This document shows positions 61,370 through 64,000 of a DNA stretch of 64,000 nucleotides, piece by piece. Source of the stretch: Xylophilus sp042867185. Lineage in GTDB: Bacteria > Pseudomonadota > Gammaproteobacteria > Burkholderiales > Burkholderiaceae_C. The notes below the pieces were generated by a model. It did no database searches. It was not told the DNA's origin and was given only the letters and a program-made list of their open reading frames with translations. Location: positions 1-64,000 of the forward strand of contig JBHZQV010000022.1 in NCBI GenBank assembly GCA_042867185.1, written 5' to 3'. Every line of letters starts with the position of its first letter. Position 1 is the first letter of the stretch. A program made the translations under genes and the position numbers.

Positions 61370-63670
61370 TTGACCGATTCCGCACGCTCCGCGCCCCTGT
61401 CCCGGCGGCCGCACCGCAGCACACCGTCTGCCCTGCCTTCTGCCGCCGACCAGGCGCTCTTCCCGCTGGGCGCTCTGATGCTGGCGGCCTCGGTCGGCAG
61501 CTGGGCGCAGTCGGCACCGGCCGGCAACGTATCGCTCAAGCCGGTCACCGTCACCGAGAAGGCCGAGGCGCCGCAGGGCAAGGAAGCGCTGCAGACCACC
61601 AAGAGCGGCATCGGCAAGGGCAACCAGGACATCCGCGACATTCCGCAGTCGATCACCGTCGTGACCGAGAAGCTGATCGACGACATCAAGCTCGACACGC
61701 TGAAGGACGCGCTGCACTACACCGCCGGCATCACCTTCGCCGCGACCGAGAACGGCACCGACCAGGACATCCGCCTGCGCGGCTTCCCGATCGCCAGCAC
61801 CGGCGACCTGATGATCGACGGCATGCGCGACCCGTCGCAGTACGACCGCGACACCTTCAACCTCGACCGGGTCGAGGTGATGCGCGGATCGGCCTCGATG
61901 CTGTTCGGCCGCGGCTCCACCGGCGGCGTGGTCAACCAGGTCAACAAGAAGCCGGTGCTGGCCGACCAGACCGACGTGGTCGGCACCGTGGGCACCGCGG
62001 GCTATCTGCGCACCACCGCCGACTTCAACATCCGCACCGGCGAGACCTCGGCCCTGCGGATCAACGCGATGGTCAACAAGGCCGACAACGGCGGCGCCGA
62101 CATCGACAAGAACGGCATCGCGCCCAGCTTCAGCTGGGGCCTGGGCACCGCCGACGAGTTCACCGTCGGCCTGTTCCACCTGAAGAACAACAACACGCCG
62201 ATGTCGGCGATCCGCTACCTCAACGGCGGCCTGGCCCCGGTGAAGCCGGGCAACTTCTACGGCACCCGCGCCGACTTCGTCGACGGCGAGGCCAACTACG
62301 TGAGCGGCGCCTGGAAGCACGTGTTCGACAACGGCGGCGAGCTGCGCAGCCAGATCCGCAGCGGCGTGTTCGAACGCGCCCAGTGGAGCACCGCCGCCGG
62401 CTTCTGCGGCGCGGCGCCCACCGCCGCCGGCGCCTGCCCCGCCGGCGCGCCGGCGGTCACCTCGCTCAACCCCAACACCTTCCTCACCCGCTCCGGCCTG
62501 ACGCCGCGCAAGGACCGCTACAAGGCGACCTACGCGCAGAGCGACTACAGCAACACCTTCGACTGGTTCGGCCTGCGCCACGAGGTGCTGACCGGGGTGG
62601 ACGCGGCGCACGAGGAGGCCGTCCGCTTCCAGAACAACGGCAGCACCCTCGGCACCCGGCCGGCCACCACCATCGGCGCCCCCGACGACGGGGCCGGGCT
62701 GGTCGGCAGCCGCCTGTCGCCGCAGTGGCGCAACTCCAGCAACTACACCGCCAAGGCCTTCGGCGTGTACGCGCAGGACCTGGTGCAGGTGGCCCCCGCC
62801 TGGAAGCTGCTGGGCGGCGTGCGCTACGACAACTTCAAGGGCGACTTCGAGCAGCTGGCCTACGCCACCGGCGCCAACGGCGCGCTGACCAACATCGCCC
62901 GCACCCGGCTGAAGGAATCGCCGTGGAGCTACCGCGGCGGCGTGCTGTTCCAGCCCTCGCCGACGCAGTCGTACCACCTCTCCTACGGCACCTCGTTCAA
63001 CACCTCGGCCGACACCTACCAGTACGTCACCCCGCTGAACGCCAACACCCCGCCGGAGAAGAGCCGCAACATCGAGCTGGGGGCCAAGCTGGACTGGCTC
63101 GGCGGCAAGCTCTCGACCCGCGGCGCGATCTTCCGCACCGAGAAGTACAACGAGCGCACCACCGACGCCGACTTCGCCGGCACCGCCTACACCCTCTCGG
63201 GCAAGCGCCACACCGCCGGCCTGGAGCTGGACGTGGTCGGCCGGATCAGCGCGCAGTGGGAGGTCTACGGCTCCTACACCTGGGTGCCGGTCGCGAAGAT
63301 CGACGCGGCCGGTGTCGCCGCCGGCGCGCAGGCCTCGGTCGGCCAGCGGGTGGGCCTGACGCCCAAGCAATCGGGCGCGGTGTGGGTCAGCTACCAGGCG
63401 ACGCCGAAGCTGCGGCTGGCCCTGGGCGGCCACGGCGCCACCGAGAACCGGCCGCTGGCCGGCACCACCGGTGCCGCCTCCACGACCGCCCGCGTGCCCG
63501 GCTTCATGGTCGCCGACGCGATGGCCGAGTACAAGTTCACGCCCGACGTGTTCGCGCAGATCAACGTCAACAACCTGCGCAACAAGGCCTACGGCGACCA
63601 GCTGTACCCGGGCTTCACGATCCTGGGGCCGAAGCGCCAGGTGCTGGCGACTCTGGGAGTGAGGTTCTAG
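61370..63670 (+). CDS. TonB-dependent catecholate siderophore receptor (Fiu/PiuA-like)
   Basis: A 766-aa outer-membrane receptor. The leader is long (signal ends about residue 45, SVGSWAQ). Plug: NQDIRDIPQSITVVTEKLID, IRLRGFPIASTGDLMIDGMRD (in parts) and VEVMRGSASMLFGRGSTGGVVN. Barrel C-terminus is KRQVLATLGVRF. The TTG at 61370 is the only start before the signal peptide. It is followed by a PiuC/YbiX gene, the pairing of E. coli fiu-ybiX and Pseudomonas piuA-piuC, which supports uptake of catecholate iron complexes. Confidence 0.9.
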   Translation: MTDSARSAPLSRRPHRSTPSALPSAADQALFPLGALMLAASVGSWAQSAPAGNVSLKPVTVTEKAEAPQGKEALQTTKSGIGKGNQDIRDIPQSITVVTEKLIDDIKLDTLKDALHYTAGITFAATENGTDQDIRLRGFPIASTGDLMIDGMRDPSQYDRDTFNLDRVEVMRGSASMLFGRGSTGGVVNQVNKKPVLADQTDVVGTVGTAGYLRTTADFNIRTGETSALRINAMVNKADNGGADIDKNGIAPSFSWGLGTADEFTVGLFHLKNNNTPMSAIRYLNGGLAPVKPGNFYGTRADFVDGEANYVSGAWKHVFDNGGELRSQIRSGVFERAQWSTAAGFCGAAPTAAGACPAGAPAVTSLNPNTFLTRSGLTPRKDRYKATYAQSDYSNTFDWFGLRHEVLTGVDAAHEEAVRFQNNGSTLGTRPATTIGAPDDGAGLVGSRLSPQWRNSSNYTAKAFGVYAQDLVQVAPAWKLLGGVRYDNFKGDFEQLAYATGANGALTNIARTRLKESPWSYRGGVLFQPSPTQSYHLSYGTSFNTSADTYQYVTPLNANTPPEKSRNIELGAKLDWLGGKLSTRGAIFRTEKYNERTTDADFAGTAYTLSGKRHTAGLELDVVGRISAQWEVYGSYTWVPVAKIDAAGVAAGAQASVGQRVGLTPKQSGAVWVSYQATPKLRLALGGHGATENRPLAGTTGAASTTARVPGFMVADAMAEYKFTPDVFAQINVNNLRNKAYGDQLYPGFTILGPKRQVLATLGVRF

Positions 63671-63765
63671 CTCTCCCCCAGGCTCCGCACTTCGTGCTTC
63701 GCCTCCCCCCTCGCCGGGGGCAACACCGGTGGACCGGCGAAGCCGGATCCACGGTGTTCCTGGTG
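63671..63765 (+). repeat. CCCCCAGGCT stop-adjacent repeat, copy G
   Basis: CTCTCCCCCAGGCTCCGC directly after the receptor's TAG, a CCCCCCTCGCCGGGGG dyad, then AACACCGGTGGACCGGC/GCCGGATCCACGGTGTT forming a hairpin. Closest to copy A. Confidence 0.8.
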
Positions 63766-63813
63766 AAGGCAGGGCGTGCCGAGCGGATGTGAGTGAACGG
63801 GATAATCCTTGCC

Positions 63814-64000
63814 ATGCTGTTGCACGTACGTGAAGTCCTGACCCCGGCCGAAGTCGCGCGGGCCCGCGAGGTCCTGGCCGGGGCGCCGTGGGGCGACGGG
63901 CGGATCACCGCGGGCAGCCAGTCGGCCGAGGCCAAGAACAACGAGCAGCTGCCGGAGGATTGCGACGCGACGCGGGCGGTGCAGCAACTGCTGCTGCGCG
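63814..64000 (+). CDS. Fe(II)/2-oxoglutarate dioxygenase, PiuC/YbiX type (5' part only)
   Basis: The window ends inside this gene; 62 residues are visible. MLLHVREVLTPAEVARAR, APWGDGRITAGSQSAEAKNNEQLPED is the conserved N-terminus of PKHD-type hydroxylases of the PiuC/YbiX family. These sit beside Fiu/PiuA receptors and are expressed under iron limitation. The His/Asp iron ligands would lie beyond the window. Confidence 0.85.
   Translation, partial: MLLHVREVLTPAEVARAREVLAGAPWGDGRITAGSQSAEAKNNEQLPEDCDATRAVQQLLLR

Noticed and set aside
1..64000. CRISPR array, rRNA or tRNA genes
   Set aside because: No regularly spaced repeats, cloverleaf or rRNA-like conserved stretches were seen on either strand.

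Overview
The window is about 70% GC and looks like a Comamonadaceae-type betaproteobacterium (Acidovorax/Xylophilus/Variovorax-like). The reasons are the lptD-surA-rsmA block with a divergent amgK, MaeB-type malic enzyme, NMT1-type ABC transporters, TonB receptors, and short stop-codon-adjacent intergenic repeats. A Tat-exported GH28 pectinase-like lipoprotein and a gene behind a perfect TTCG-N16-TTCG hrpII/PIP-type box with a correctly spaced -10 suggest a plant-associated lifestyle with a type III secretion system elsewhere in the genome. No rRNA, tRNA, CRISPR array, insertion sequence or integrase was seen.

Layout. 1-3.6 kb: secreted HSL-type hydrolase, DUF502 protein, and a RutR-like TetR regulator with an oxidoreductase behind a perfect inverted-repeat operator. 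3.6-4.6 kb: non-coding block made of two inverted copies of a ~260-bp repeat. 4.6-11.7 kb (+): operon of cytosine-deaminase-like amidohydrolase, RidA, creatininase-like hydrolase, NMT1-type ABC transporter and FAD oxidase, most likely N-heterocycle or cyclic amide catabolism. 11.8-19.2 kb: iron-associated DUF4198/DUF3649/PepSY/DUF3325 genes, an orphan GAF histidine kinase, a 118-aa unknown and a TonB siderophore receptor. 19.4-29.0 kb (-): a ten-gene compact operon (SDR, aminotransferase, alpha/beta hydrolase, M20 carbamoylase/allantoate-type hydrolase, ABC ATPase, class II aldolase, substrate-binding protein, two permeases, cupin), divergent from a GntR/FCD regulator, with an LLM flavin monooxygenase behind it. 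31.7-35.0 and 44.9-47.9 kb (-): two halves of a polyamine/membrane gene set (FAD amine oxidase and polyamine aminopropyltransferase; DUF350, DUF4178 and SPFH proteins). Between the halves lies ~10 kb holding a type I restriction-modification system (hsdM, hsdS, a DUF3800 gene, hsdR), a small membrane protein and the GH28 lipoprotein. 48-58.8 kb: maeB, a barnase/barstar pair, rsmA, surA, lptD, amgK, rsmE. 58.9-64 kb: candidate type III effector and a Fiu/PiuA-like TonB receptor followed by the start of a PiuC/YbiX dioxygenase.

The two catabolic operons together hold parts reminiscent of the Rut pyrimidine pathway (RutR-like TetR, RidA, LLM monooxygenase, alpha/beta hydrolase, carbamoyl-type amidase) but in arrangements I do not recognise, so their substrate is open. 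The most distinctive observations are: (i) two dispersed repeat families, one of which supplies the N-terminus of the M20 hydrolase while the other is translated in frame inside the FAD amine oxidase; (ii) the restriction island splitting the polyamine/SPFH cluster and carrying a DUF3800 gene between hsdR and hsdS; (iii) the hrpII-box effector candidate; (iv) matched operator motifs around the GntR regulator and next to the TetR regulator.
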